Notes under the pieces: model-generated
What the model saw: the letters and a program-made list of their open reading frames with translations, nothing else
What the model was told of the DNA's origin: nothing
The model's database searches: none
DNA from: CBDHFQ01 sp965262565
Lineage (GTDB): Bacteria; Bacteroidota; Bacteroidia; J057
NCBI GenBank assembly: GCA_965262565.1
Contig: CBDHFQ010000004.1
Span: 124,001 to 188,000 of the forward strand
Direction: 5' to 3'
DNA: 64,000 bases
Shown here: positions 10,054 through 19,271 of the stretch, one piece after another
Numbering within the stretch: position 1 is the first letter of the stretch
How the letters are laid out: each line of letters begins with the position of its first letter
Translations under genes and position numbers: made by a program

Positions 10054-10287
10054 TAAGACTAATTAACATGAAAAATTGCGGGTGTATAAATAAATATTTA
10101 AGAAATTACCTTTCATCAAACGAACTAAATCGCGTGAAAAGTATGTATGGCAAGATCAATGAAATACAGTATTCTGAGGCGAAATTAAGGTGTAGATAAT
10201 CCCTTAGCAAGTCAAATGTGAAAATCGTGTATGAACAGTTAGAATTTACTCTCCAATAAGCGATATAAGAAAGGAAAATATATTACG

Positions 10288-10977
10288 TTACACTTTGCAC
10301 AACTGATTACGGATTTCAAACATACATAGTGGTAGCTTAGCTGCAAGAGAATCCTGGTATTGATTCAAAAGTAGGCTGATTTTTGTACTTCCCAAAAAGC
10401 TTATCCGTTTCAATCCTACTTTGCGAAAAATCTGTTCCATCACCATAAGAATAAAAGAAATATCCTTGTAGTTGTAAAGATATTGCCGGGTGGCTACTTT
10501 TCGCAAATAAGCTTCATAGGTGGGAAGAATTTTTCTGCACACCCACTCCGTGAAACGTGCGGCCTGAATAACTGTTCTATGAGTATAATGGGCATAGTAT
10601 TCTTTTAACATTTCCTCATTATCGAGAATGAGAATTCTATCCATCAACAATTCCAGGGTAATGTGAGCAACGAAGAATACTCTTTCAATTTCAAGTTCAG
10701 AAAACTCACTTTTCAGGAGGGCAGAAATATGTCGGGTTTCTCGAAGAAAAAATTCAGAACTATGGAATAATCGATCTACCTCAAAGTGTCTGATCACACC
10801 ATTATAAAATTGAATTTGATCCTCACTTACATCACTTTCCAAAATAAGGGGAAGACGAGACTGTCTTAGACGAATTCCCTCCTTAAAGCTTGAAAGTAGA
10901 TCTGGTGTACCGACTCCCAACATGTACATGCTAGAGCATACGTCCCGATCTAGATAAAAATGGGACACAAAATTCAT
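10288..10977 (-). CDS. Acyl-carrier-protein phosphodiesterase-like (DUF479) protein
   Basis: 229 residues. The start MNFVSHFYLDRD, then LGVGTPDLL, the IRHFEVDRLFHSS segment and the helical HITLELLMDRIL follow the layout of the AcpH/DUF479 family. That family has a MNFLxHxxL start, a GNxxxDF-like motif, a HxxID/D-F segment and a central His/Asp-bearing helix, and AcpH removes phosphopantetheine from acyl carrier protein. The central glycine-asparagine motif is altered here (GVGTPDLL), so activity is uncertain. It has no signal peptide. It stands alone between porV and a divergent peptide transporter. The family assignment is inferred from pattern only. Confidence 0.6.
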   Translation of the reverse strand: MNFVSHFYLDRDVCSSMYMLGVGTPDLLSSFKEGIRLRQSRLPLILESDVSEDQIQFYNGVIRHFEVDRLFHSSEFFLRETRHISALLKSEFSELEIERVFFVAHITLELLMDRILILDNEEMLKEYYAHYTHRTVIQAARFTEWVCRKILPTYEAYLRKVATRQYLYNYKDISFILMVMEQIFRKVGLKRISFLGSTKISLLLNQYQDSLAAKLPLCMFEIRNQLCKV

Positions 10978-11080
10978 ATACTGTTATGTGGTATGCAAAT
11001 TAGGACTCCACAAATATATAAATATTTACATTCATTTCCACACGTTCCGTAATCGATTACACACGCTTGAGGTCTAGAAC

Positions 11081-11110
11081 TTGCAAAATCCTCTGAAAAT
11101 GATAGTTTTG
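11081..11110 (+). promoter_or_regulatory. Bacteroidota-type promoter of the peptide transporter
   Basis: TTG (11081-11083), a 19 bp spacer, then TAGTTTTG (11103-11110) fit the Bacteroidota consensus TTTG-N19-21-TAnnTTTG. The predicted start of transcription is near 11117, leaving a leader of about 50 bases before ATG 11170. Confidence 0.55.
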
Positions 11111-11169
11111 CTAATAGGTAGGCCAGAAAATTTTTTTTCTTTTCCTTCAATCATCACAAATCAGTTATT

Positions 11170-12723
11170 ATGGATATTGCGCTTTTGACCCTTATCGTAG
11201 GATGGGCATTTGTTCTTTTATGGATACCATTCGTCGTTTTAACTCAAAGAAAAATTCATCCTAAAGCATTGTTTACATTATTTTTTGCGGAATTATGGGA
11301 ACGTTTTTCTTTTTATGGAATGCGAGCCTTGCTCGTGTTATATATGACTAAGGTACTATTTGAACAAATGAGTCAGGGAGAAGCGGATACTCGTGCATAC
11401 GGAATTTATGGAGCCTATGGAGCCCTGGTTTATGCGGCCCCAGTAATAGGAGGATTGATTGCCGATCGTGTAACAGGCTTTAGAAGGGCCATTTTATTAG
11501 GAGGGTCATTAATGGCTTTAGGTCATTTTACCTTAGCTTTTGAAGGAAATCTAATTATATTTTTTACAGGACTGGCATTAATCATCGTAGGAAATGGCTT
11601 CTTTAAACCCAATATTTCCAGTTTTTTAGGAACCTTTTATGATCAAAATGATCCCCGTAAGGATGGAGCATTTACTATCTTCTATATGGGAGTAAACATA
11701 GGCGCATTTCTGGCACCTTTAACTTGTGGTTATTTAGGCGAACAAATTGACTGGTTCTGGGGATTCAGTGCTGCAGGATTAGGGATGCTTATCGGTTTGA
11801 TCGTTTTCTGGCGGAACTTGAGTGATTTTGGAGATAATGGACACCCACCGAGACCGGAGTGGTTAGTAGCTCCTAAATTTTTGGGATTATCACCTAATCT
11901 AATGGTCATCCTCGGTAGCTTTCTTGTAGTTCCAATTATCGCAGGCCTTTTAAATGTTAACGAATTTATGGCTTATATTTTGTTGGCTGCAGGAATACTG
12001 AGTATTGGTTATTTACTGTATACAAGCTTTACTGCTGAAGATAAAGTGGAAGGTCAACGATTATTAGTGGTGATTGTGTTGTTCTTTTTTCACATGATTT
12101 TCTGGGCCCTTTTCGAACAAGCTGGTGGATCGCTTACCCTTTTTGCTGAAAGGAACGTAAATCGTACCATTCTTGGTGGAGAAATTCCTACCTCTATGTT
12201 TCAGAGTGTGAACCCTATGTTTATTATCCTATTAGCTCCGGTATTTTCCTGGATATGGTTAAGAACAAATAAAGTGGGTCTAGAACCGTCTACTCCTATG
12301 AAGTTTGTGCTCGGACTTGCCCAACTAGCCTTAGGTTTTGCACTAGTTGTATTAGGTGCCCGTATTTTTGCGATAGACGGATATGTACCTGTTATCTTTC
12401 TCATTTTAATGTATTTGTTCCACACCACTGGAGAACTTTGCTTATCACCTATAGGATTATCATTGGTTACCAAATTATCGCCTGCCAAAATTGTAGGCTT
12501 AGTCATGGGAACCTGGTTCCTTTCTATTTCTTTTGCCCACGAGATTGCTGCTCAATTAGGTAAGTTGACCGCTACACCTGAACAAGGTGCCAGTGCAGTA
12601 GATACCCTACAAGCCTTTACAGAAGTATATTGGTTTTGGGGAGTATTAGTCGTAGGAGGTGCCAGTATTGTCCTTCTTTTCCTCGTGCCGATGCTAAGGA
12701 GATGGATGCACGGTATCCATTAA
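11170..12723 (+). CDS. POT/PTR-family proton-coupled oligopeptide transporter
   Basis: A 517-residue inner-membrane transporter of the major facilitator superfamily, importing di- and tripeptides with protons. The family signature ELWERFSFYG is at residues 41-50, and the second signature region FYMGVNIGAFLAPLTCGYLGE is near 175-195. GNGFFKPNISSFLG lies between them. About 14 hydrophobic helices are visible, including one at residues 5-24 ahead of the signature helix. A HTTGELCLSPIGLSLVTKLSP segment near the C-terminus is typical of the family. A consensus promoter lies upstream. It is followed by the GGGP synthase gene 60 bp away. Confidence 0.93.
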   Translation: MDIALLTLIVGWAFVLLWIPFVVLTQRKIHPKALFTLFFAELWERFSFYGMRALLVLYMTKVLFEQMSQGEADTRAYGIYGAYGALVYAAPVIGGLIADRVTGFRRAILLGGSLMALGHFTLAFEGNLIIFFTGLALIIVGNGFFKPNISSFLGTFYDQNDPRKDGAFTIFYMGVNIGAFLAPLTCGYLGEQIDWFWGFSAAGLGMLIGLIVFWRNLSDFGDNGHPPRPEWLVAPKFLGLSPNLMVILGSFLVVPIIAGLLNVNEFMAYILLAAGILSIGYLLYTSFTAEDKVEGQRLLVVIVLFFFHMIFWALFEQAGGSLTLFAERNVNRTILGGEIPTSMFQSVNPMFIILLAPVFSWIWLRTNKVGLEPSTPMKFVLGLAQLALGFALVVLGARIFAIDGYVPVIFLILMYLFHTTGELCLSPIGLSLVTKLSPAKIVGLVMGTWFLSISFAHEIAAQLGKLTATPEQGASAVDTLQAFTEVYWFWGVLVVGGASIVLLFLVPMLRRWMHGIH

Positions 12724-12740
12724 TCTTAAGAGAATTTTCT

Positions 12741-12748
12741 TAAATTTG
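12741..12748 (+). promoter_or_regulatory. Candidate -7 element before the GGGP synthase gene
   Basis: TAAATTTG matches TAnnTTTG and lies 35 bp before ATG 12783. It overlaps the right edge of a small AT-rich inverted repeat (TTAAGA...TCTTAA, about 12726-12743) that could end the transporter transcript. No TTG box at the right spacing. Confidence 0.3.
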
Positions 12749-12782
12749 ATCGGTGTGAGAAAATAATCATGGACCTGTCAGG

Positions 12783-13562
12783 ATGATTTCATCACTTATT
12801 TCAACATTCCGATCATTTCCTTTGCATGGAAAAAAAGGTTTTGCCGTCCTGATTGATCCGGATAAGACTACCTTGGATAAAGCTGCTCAGCTAATCACCA
12901 CGGCGGAGCATTATGGGGTTTCTGTTTTTCTGGTTGGAGGGAGCTTAATATCAAATAATTTTATATTTGACCTGGTTTCTTTTCTTAAAAAAGAGTCTTC
13001 TGTTCCAGTAGTACTATTTCCCGCTAGCCTTCATCAAATAGTCCCTGATGCTGATGGAATATTATTCCTATCTTTAATAAGTGGTAGGAATCCGGAGCAC
13101 TTGATAGGAAAACACGTGGAAGCAGCTCCCTTAATTCGCCAAACGAATCTAAGTGTATTGCCGACAGGTTACATATTAGTAGATTGTGGAACACCTACTA
13201 CAGCCAGTTACATGAGCGGGACCCAACCTATCCCTTATAATAAACCTGATATCGCAGCTTGCACTGCTATTGCGGGAGAAATGTTGGGATTACAGTTGAT
13301 TTATTTAGATGGAGGAAGTGGAGCGGTAAAACCTATTTCTGAACAGATGATTAAATCTGTAAAATCTGAAATAGATATCCCATTAATAGTTGGAGGAGGT
13401 ATTCGCACATCCTTAGAGGCAAAAAATATTTGGGGAGCAGGGGCGGATATCATCGTCATTGGAAATGCCATCGAACGTGATCCCCGTGGAACACTTATAA
13501 AAGAATTAGGAGAGGTTCAAAAGAGTTTTGAGCCTAATACGATACCTGATTATAAAAAATGA
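12783..13562 (+). CDS. Geranylgeranylglyceryl phosphate synthase family protein (PcrB/GGGPS-like)
   Basis: A 259-residue TIM-barrel prenyltransferase that joins a polyprenyl diphosphate to sn-glycerol-1-phosphate, the first ether-lipid step of archaea. Motifs: FAVLIDPDKT near residue 22 (Asp for Mg and diphosphate), VFLVGGSL, VLFPASLHQI, LPTGYILVDCGTPT, LIYLDGGSGA, PLIVGGGIRTS and IVIGNAIE (phosphate-binding loops). Homologues are known in Bacteroidota such as Flavobacterium and form the group II GGGPS. It is followed 13 bp later by a lipoprotein gene. The product in this organism is unknown. Confidence 0.92.
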   Translation: MISSLISTFRSFPLHGKKGFAVLIDPDKTTLDKAAQLITTAEHYGVSVFLVGGSLISNNFIFDLVSFLKKESSVPVVLFPASLHQIVPDADGILFLSLISGRNPEHLIGKHVEAAPLIRQTNLSVLPTGYILVDCGTPTTASYMSGTQPIPYNKPDIAACTAIAGEMLGLQLIYLDGGSGAVKPISEQMIKSVKSEIDIPLIVGGGIRTSLEAKNIWGAGADIIVIGNAIERDPRGTLIKELGEVQKSFEPNTIPDYKK

Positions 13563-13575
13563 AATTTTACTAATC

Positions 13576-13992
13576 ATGAACCTATACATTCGTCTGATCT
13601 CTTTCTCCTTATTGCTGGTTCTATTAAGCTGCGAAGGAAATGCGCCTACTGAAATAGAAATTAGAGAAAAAGTAAAAGGAAAGTTTTGTTCGAGTACTCA
13701 TAGTCTAGAAATAAGCGATAGCACTTACAGAAATACTAAATATCATAAAGGATTAACAACCGGTAATCAATTTATGGAATACTGTAAGGGAACTTATAAG
13801 TTAGAGTTTGAAAATGATCAATGGGTTATTCATTTTTTTAAAGATAGTAGCCCAAGCAGAACGACAATTTACGATTGCGAAAAAAAAGTAGCAATTTGGG
13901 ATGCAAAGCAAGGTTATTTGGTGGGAGAAACGAATGTGGTGATGGAAGATCTCTTCGACGGTTCCAAAATTACTCGGCAAGGTTGTAATTGA
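13576..13992 (+). CDS. Small lipoprotein of unknown function
   Basis: 138 residues, with a lipoprotein signal (MNLYIRLISFSLLLVLLSCEG; lipobox LLSC, Cys near residue 19). The mature part is acidic and beta-rich with several cysteines (C34-region FCSST, MEYCKGTYKLEF, YDCEKKVAIW, QGCN). I chose ATG 13576 because the in-frame start at 13528 overlaps the GGGPS gene and puts charged residues before the signal. No family is recognised; the shape KGTYKLEFENDQWVIHF recalls small lipocalin-like cell-envelope proteins. Confidence 0.75.
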   Translation: MNLYIRLISFSLLLVLLSCEGNAPTEIEIREKVKGKFCSSTHSLEISDSTYRNTKYHKGLTTGNQFMEYCKGTYKLEFENDQWVIHFFKDSSPSRTTIYDCEKKVAIWDAKQGYLVGETNVVMEDLFDGSKITRQGCN

Positions 13993-14043
13993 TTTTTGGT
14001 ATAGATACTACTAAATTATTCATATTTTCGATAGTTAATTTAT

Positions 14044-14655
14044 ATGAAAATTCTTTGTGTAGGGAGAAACTACGTCAAACATGCGGAGGAACTCAATAAT
14101 CCACTACCTCAAACACCATTGATATTTTTTAAGCCTGATACCGCTTTATCCAGGAATAATAGTGATTTTTACTTCCCAGAGTTCAGCAAAAATATTCACT
14201 ATGAATGCGAATTGGTATTGAGAATTAGTAGAGAAGGAAAATATATTCAAAAAGAGTTTGTACGCTCATACATAAATGGAGTAGGATTAGGGATAGATTT
14301 TACAGCTAGAGATATCCAGGATGATGCGAAAAAGAAAGGCTGGCCCTGGGCATTAGCCAAAGGATTTAATCATTCTGCTCCAGTATCTGACTTCAAGAGT
14401 ATCGATGACTTTCCCGACCTTCAAAATGTTCAATTTGATTGCTATATTAATGGAGAGAAACGTCAGGATGGGCACACTTCTCGGATGATCTTTCCTGTAG
14501 ATGAATTAATCGCCTACATTACCCAATTTGTAACCTTGAAAAAGGGAGATATGGTTTTTACAGGTACACCTGCAGGTGTCGGTTCGATTCATATAGGAGA
14601 TCATATTACTGCACATCTGGAAGGAGAAAAGTTGTTAGATTTTCATGTGAAATAG
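14044..14655 (+). CDS. Fumarylacetoacetate hydrolase family protein
   Basis: A 203-residue FAH-superfamily enzyme, the short single-domain type. These act on beta-diketo acids (acylpyruvase, oxaloacetate decarboxylase and isomerase activities). Motifs: ILCVGRNYVKHAEE (start of the fold), PLIFFKPDTAL, the metal-binding HYECELVLRIS (Glu pair), GIDFTARDIQDDAKKKGWPW and the closing GDMVFTGTPAGVG. The gene ends 3 bp before the M23 peptidase start, so they are one transcript. The exact substrate cannot be read. Confidence 0.9.
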   Translation: MKILCVGRNYVKHAEELNNPLPQTPLIFFKPDTALSRNNSDFYFPEFSKNIHYECELVLRISREGKYIQKEFVRSYINGVGLGIDFTARDIQDDAKKKGWPWALAKGFNHSAPVSDFKSIDDFPDLQNVQFDCYINGEKRQDGHTSRMIFPVDELIAYITQFVTLKKGDMVFTGTPAGVGSIHIGDHITAHLEGEKLLDFHVK

Positions 14656-14658
14656 GGA

Positions 14659-16632
14659 ATGCTGGTGTCAAAGAAAAAGCTGATTATCTATCTGTTCGTT
14701 GTCCTCATCTGCTGTGAGGCGTTTAATCCTCCTGAGGTCAACTTTTCTTTCCCTGTAGACCGCTTTCGAGCCTTATCAGGTACCTTTGGCGAACTGAGAG
14801 GAAGTCATTTTCATGGTGGAATTGATTTGAAAGTTGGAGGGCGGGTTGGAGCGCCTATCCATGCTGTCGAAAATGGATATATCTATCGAATGGTAGTGAG
14901 TCCTACGGGATATGGTAATGCCTTGTACATCAAACATCCCAATGGACAATTTTCAGTCTATGGGCATCTCTTGATATTTAACGATACCTTACAGCGATAC
15001 ATCAGATCTATACAGTATCAAACTCGTACTTTTCCTCAAAATGTTTATCCCGAGAAAGGACGATTCCAGGTAAGGAGAGGAGAAGAAATCGGTAAAGCAG
15101 GAAATTCCGGTTGGTCCTTTGGACCTCATCTTCACTTCGAAATCCGTGATTCTTTGGATCAAGCGCTTAATCCTCTTCGATACGTTCCAGGTGAAATAGA
15201 GGATAACATTAAACCCATTGTTCAGAAAATTGCCTTCGAGCCATTAGATCATTTTTCCAGAATCAATAAAGACTATCGAAAGATGATTTTCGATCCAAGT
15301 GGAGGAAATGGCCAATATCAAATCTATCAACCGATTCTCATAAGGGGAACGGTAGGCCTGGAATATCTTGGCTATGATTTATTAAATGCTGCTTATAATA
15401 GATGTGGGATCAATCGCGTCAAGTTATTTTTGGATGATCAACAAATATTTGAGTTTCATCTTGATACCCTGAATTTTGATCAGAACCATTTTATCGATAG
15501 ACATATTGATTACGGGTATCATTGGCGAAATGATCAAAAATTTCAAAAGGTATACATAGATTCCGGCAATCAATTAGAAGCGTATCCTCTTCATATTAAT
15601 CAGGGAGTAATTTCGCTAAAGGATGATAGTTTACATGCTGTAAGACTAGAACTGTATGACGGGTACATGAATCAAACTGTAGTGAAATTAAACCTGCAAA
15701 GAGATACTACTAAAGATGTTATTAATGAGCGTATTAGATATTCCAATAGGCCACAACTGACATATAAAACAAAGAGGAATAATTTTATTTTAAGAATAAT
15801 TCAGCCTCCCAAGGCTTATTTCTCGGGTATCAATTATGTAAATACACTTAACGAAGAGAAGATCTGGGTTCCTTCCTTCACATATCAGAATGAATTAGTC
15901 TTTATAAAACCCTTGGAAGAAGGAAGCTATCCTGCCAGAATTCTAGATGAGGAATACAAACTGGATTATACCTTTCACTTCAAGGAAGAAATTACTCCTA
16001 ATCAAAATCATTTTGTAAGATTTGAAGATCTGCGTATATATTTCCCTTATGAATCAGTATATGATTGCACAGCACTGGAAATTCAGCCACTTCCTCGGGG
16101 AACCAACGCAGAGGAGTTGGCGATGGTAGGGCCTAGTTATAGAATAGGAAATGCTGAAATTCCATTAGCAAAGTCTTATTGGTTAGGATTTGTATTGCCG
16201 GATACCCTTCCAAAAGATAAATTAGGGATCGGTCAATGGGACTGGAACGATAAAGAATGGGAGTATAAAAAAACCAGAGAAGGAGAAGCAAATAACCTAT
16301 ATACAAAAACGAGCGAATTTTCTACTTATGCGTTATTTCTCGATACATATGCGCCTAAGGTAACCCCCCTTAATTTTAAAGATAATGCTGTTATCCCACA
16401 AAATCAGAACCGCTTGTCCCTAAGAGTAAAAGATGATTTTTCGGGAATAAATGTAAAGAAGATTAATTGCAGTATAGATGGGGCATGGGTGCTTGTCAGA
16501 TACGATCCTCGTTACGATATACTAATTTATGAGATAGAAAACAGACCTGCCAAAGGGGATCACAACTTTCACGTGGAGGTCGCTGATCATTTAGGAAATA
16601 TTACTTCTCAATCTTACAAGATTCAATTCTGA
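14659..16632 (+). CDS. Exported M23-family metallopeptidase with C-terminal beta domains
   Basis: 657 residues, with an N-terminal signal peptide (about residues 1-22) and an LytM/M23 peptidase domain at about 30-185. Zinc ligands are visible: H52 and D56 in FHGGIDLKVG, and H157 and H159 in PHLHFE. An insertion sits between the two halves (residues about 110-135). The remaining 450 residues are beta-rich with no motif I recognise. M23 enzymes cut peptidoglycan cross-links or regulate amidases. It follows the FAH gene by 3 bp. Confidence 0.88.
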   Translation: MLVSKKKLIIYLFVVLICCEAFNPPEVNFSFPVDRFRALSGTFGELRGSHFHGGIDLKVGGRVGAPIHAVENGYIYRMVVSPTGYGNALYIKHPNGQFSVYGHLLIFNDTLQRYIRSIQYQTRTFPQNVYPEKGRFQVRRGEEIGKAGNSGWSFGPHLHFEIRDSLDQALNPLRYVPGEIEDNIKPIVQKIAFEPLDHFSRINKDYRKMIFDPSGGNGQYQIYQPILIRGTVGLEYLGYDLLNAAYNRCGINRVKLFLDDQQIFEFHLDTLNFDQNHFIDRHIDYGYHWRNDQKFQKVYIDSGNQLEAYPLHINQGVISLKDDSLHAVRLELYDGYMNQTVVKLNLQRDTTKDVINERIRYSNRPQLTYKTKRNNFILRIIQPPKAYFSGINYVNTLNEEKIWVPSFTYQNELVFIKPLEEGSYPARILDEEYKLDYTFHFKEEITPNQNHFVRFEDLRIYFPYESVYDCTALEIQPLPRGTNAEELAMVGPSYRIGNAEIPLAKSYWLGFVLPDTLPKDKLGIGQWDWNDKEWEYKKTREGEANNLYTKTSEFSTYALFLDTYAPKVTPLNFKDNAVIPQNQNRLSLRVKDDFSGINVKKINCSIDGAWVLVRYDPRYDILIYEIENRPAKGDHNFHVEVADHLGNITSQSYKIQF

Positions 16633-16689
16633 CGAACTTTCCGCGAAACATTCAGTTTGTTTGTTGGAATATTTCTAAAAATCATTAAT

Positions 16690-17160
16690 ATGTCAGAAAC
16701 TTTATTAATCGTAGGCGCCGAAGTACCAGATGTAGAAGTACCAGATCAGGACGGCCAACCAGTCAATCTCAAAAATTTTAAAGGGGAAAAGCTGATCGTC
16801 TTTTTTTATCCCAAAGATAATTCTCCCAGTTGTACCAAAGAGGCTTGTAGCCTCAGAGATCATCATGATACCTTTACAGAACATGGCTACAAGGTGTTTG
16901 GAGTAAGTCCTGATAGCCAGAAGGCCCATCAAAACTTCATCAATAAGCAAAATCTACCTTACAGTCTGTTATCAGATCCCGAACATGAACTAACGAAGGC
17001 ATTTGGAGCCTGGGGGGAAAAGAAAATGTACGGGAAAACTTATATGGGATTATTGAGGAGTACGTTCGTAGTAGATGAAGAAGGGATGATATCTCATGTT
17101 GTACCAAAAGTGAAAACCAAAGAACATGCTGAGCAATTGTTGGAAATGCTGAATGGATAA
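16690..17160 (+). CDS. bcp: Thiol peroxidase of the Bcp/PrxQ type
   Basis: A 156-residue thioredoxin-dependent peroxiredoxin that reduces hydrogen and alkyl peroxides. Peroxidatic C48 and resolving C53 sit in SPSCTKEACSLRD, the five-residue spacing typical of PrxQ. GVSPDSQKAHQNF and the closing STFVVDEEGMI also fit. I chose ATG 16690 (MSETLL); the in-frame start at 16657 would add 11 hydrophobic residues not seen in this cytosolic family. Upstream is the M23 gene, downstream mnmA. Confidence 0.92.
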   Translation: MSETLLIVGAEVPDVEVPDQDGQPVNLKNFKGEKLIVFFYPKDNSPSCTKEACSLRDHHDTFTEHGYKVFGVSPDSQKAHQNFINKQNLPYSLLSDPEHELTKAFGAWGEKKMYGKTYMGLLRSTFVVDEEGMISHVVPKVKTKEHAEQLLEMLNG

Positions 17161-17226
17161 TTAAAGCTCTTTAACTCTTTACCTATCATTTCGTATCTTA
17201 GACAAATCCGTTTAATAGATAATGAA

Positions 17227-18423
17227 ATGAAAAGAGTGGTAGTTGGACTCTCTGGAGGTGTAGACTCGAGTGTGTCCGCATATCTACTAAAAGAGCAAGG
17301 ATACGAAGTGATAGGGATGTTCATGAAAAACTGGCATGATGAGTCCGTGACCATTTCCAGTGACTGTCCCTGGTTGGATGATAGTAATGATGCCTTACTA
17401 GTAGCCCAGTCATTGGGAATCCCTTTCCAGACTATTGATCTAAGTGCTACCTATAAAGAACGCATCGTAGATTATATGTTCGCAGAATATGAAGCAGGTA
17501 GAACACCTAATCCTGATGTATTATGCAATCGCGAGATAAAGTTTGATGTCTTTTTGCAGGCGGCTTTGCGTTTGGGAGCAGATTATGTAGCTACAGGGCA
17601 TTATGTAAGAAAGGGTGTGTGGGATAAGGACGGAACAGCCGTTTATAGATTATTAGCAGGGAAAGATGCTAATAAAGATCAAAGCTATTTTTTGTGTCAG
17701 GTAAATCAGGCGCAATTAGAGAAAGCGTTGTTTCCTATAGGTGAATTATCCAAACCTGAGGTAAGAAGCATAGCCGAAGCTATTGGGTTGGTAACAGCGA
17801 ACAAGAAAGACTCCCAGGGATTGTGTTTTGTGGGGAAGGTAAGGCTGCCCGAATTTTTACAACAAAAACTACTTCCAAAAGAAGGGAATATTATAGAAAT
17901 ACCTGAAACAGCTCCCGTTTACCAAGAATTAGTGCCAGCAGGAGGTACTCAAATAGGCAAAAAGGAATTCCTCCATCAATTATCTACTCCCTACATTTAC
18001 CAGGAATCAGATGGGGAGATCGTAGGGAAACACCAGGGAGCTCACTATTTTACGATAGGCCAACGAAAAGGCCTTAATGTAGGAGGTAAAGCTGAACCCC
18101 TATTTGTCATCGGGACGGATACGAAGTCGAATTTAGTGTATGTAGGGATGGGAGAGCGACATCCAGGACTCAATAGGAATGCCCTGTTTATTCCTGAAAA
18201 GGATGTACATTGGGTAAGAAATGACTTGAAGATGAAGCCCGGGACAGAACAAATTTTCTCCGTCCGTATTCGCTATCGTCAACCCTTACAATCTGCCACA
18301 TTGTATGCAGAAGAAGAAGGAATATATATCGTATTTGATCAGTACCAACGAGGAATTACCCCAGGCCAATTTGCGGCTTGGTATATAGGAGATGAATTAA
18401 TAGGTTCGGGAGTTATCAGCTAA
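17227..18423 (+). CDS. mnmA: tRNA-specific 2-thiouridylase MnmA
   Basis: 398 residues. It thiolates U34 of tRNA-Lys, -Glu and -Gln using ATP and a persulfide relay. The PP-loop is SGGVDSS at residues 9-15; the catalytic cysteine is C100 in NPDVLCNREIKF and the second, persulfide cysteine is C200 in SQGLCFVG. The C-terminal beta-barrel contains HYFTIGQRKGLNVGG and a GITPGQFAAWY end. The N-terminal half carries an insertion (around residues 38-52, VTISSDCPWLDD) typical of Bacteroidota forms. It ends 5 bp from the convergent glucokinase gene. Confidence 0.96.
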   Translation: MKRVVVGLSGGVDSSVSAYLLKEQGYEVIGMFMKNWHDESVTISSDCPWLDDSNDALLVAQSLGIPFQTIDLSATYKERIVDYMFAEYEAGRTPNPDVLCNREIKFDVFLQAALRLGADYVATGHYVRKGVWDKDGTAVYRLLAGKDANKDQSYFLCQVNQAQLEKALFPIGELSKPEVRSIAEAIGLVTANKKDSQGLCFVGKVRLPEFLQQKLLPKEGNIIEIPETAPVYQELVPAGGTQIGKKEFLHQLSTPYIYQESDGEIVGKHQGAHYFTIGQRKGLNVGGKAEPLFVIGTDTKSNLVYVGMGERHPGLNRNALFIPEKDVHWVRNDLKMKPGTEQIFSVRIRYRQPLQSATLYAEEEGIYIVFDQYQRGITPGQFAAWYIGDELIGSGVIS

Positions 18424-18428
18424 CATCC

Positions 18429-19184
18429 CTAAGAAGGAATCATTTGTTCCTGCTTGGCTGCGATCCAGGCGGCACCTATGATGCCAGCTCGATTCAATGT
18501 CTGAGCAGGAACTATTTTTGCCGGGACATCTAAGAGATGCTCGAAATACTCCATTTTTTTACTTGTTCCCCCTCCAAGAATGAACATTTGAGGATAGAAG
18601 AGATCATAAAGGTAATTTAACACCTCATTGAATCTCATTCCCCATACATCCCACTCCAACTCTTCATTTTTCCGTACTGCATCAGAGGCATACTTTTCCA
18701 ACTCAATCCCATCTCTGAATTTCATATGTCCAAATTCAGTGTTGACTACTAATTGACCATCCATAAATAAGGCAGAACCTATTCCTGTTCCAATGGTGAG
18801 TACCATCACAACCCCTTTCTGCCCTTTTCCAGCGCCAAAGTTAAATTCTCCGACACCAGCTGCATCTGCGTCATTAACGACATAAGCTGGAAAACCGGTA
18901 ATCTCCTGAATAGCATGTTCCACATTCATATCTATCCAACGATTATCAATATTTGCAGCGGTTTTAGCAACGCCATCAAGAATAGGCGCAGGAAAACCAC
19001 AACCAATAGGACCGGAATATTCGAAGTGATCTACAATCCCCTTTACTGCCTCCATTACCGCTGAAGGGGAAGAGGGTTGAGGAGTGGGAACGCGCAAACG
19101 GTCAGCAAGTAATTCCCCTTTTTCTACATTTACAGGGGCACCTTTAATTCCTGAACCACCTATATCAATACCTAATACCTTCAA
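18429..19184 (-). CDS. ppgK: Polyphosphate glucokinase (ROK family)
   Basis: A 251-residue cytosolic kinase that phosphorylates glucose with polyphosphate and/or ATP. The first phosphate loop IDIGGSGIKG is at residues 6-15, followed by VPTPQPSSPSAV as in strictly polyphosphate glucokinases. The sugar-binding NDADAAGVGEFNFGAGKG, the second phosphate loop LTIGTGIGSALF and FGHMKFRDG follow; the ROK zinc-cysteine cluster is absent, as expected for PpgK. Next to it on the same strand is a PfkB kinase gene 87 bp upstream. The alternative is a generic ROK glucokinase. Confidence 0.88.
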   Translation of the reverse strand: MKVLGIDIGGSGIKGAPVNVEKGELLADRLRVPTPQPSSPSAVMEAVKGIVDHFEYSGPIGCGFPAPILDGVAKTAANIDNRWIDMNVEHAIQEITGFPAYVVNDADAAGVGEFNFGAGKGQKGVVMVLTIGTGIGSALFMDGQLVVNTEFGHMKFRDGIELEKYASDAVRKNEELEWDVWGMRFNEVLNYLYDLFYPQMFILGGGTSKKMEYFEHLLDVPAKIVPAQTLNRAGIIGAAWIAAKQEQMIPS

Positions 19185-19271
19185 TGTGTTATGTTTTAAA
19201 CTTTAAGATAATATACGAATTTCAAGCCTTTAGATTGTCTATTTGTTCATTACCTCAAAGTTTTTTAAAAG

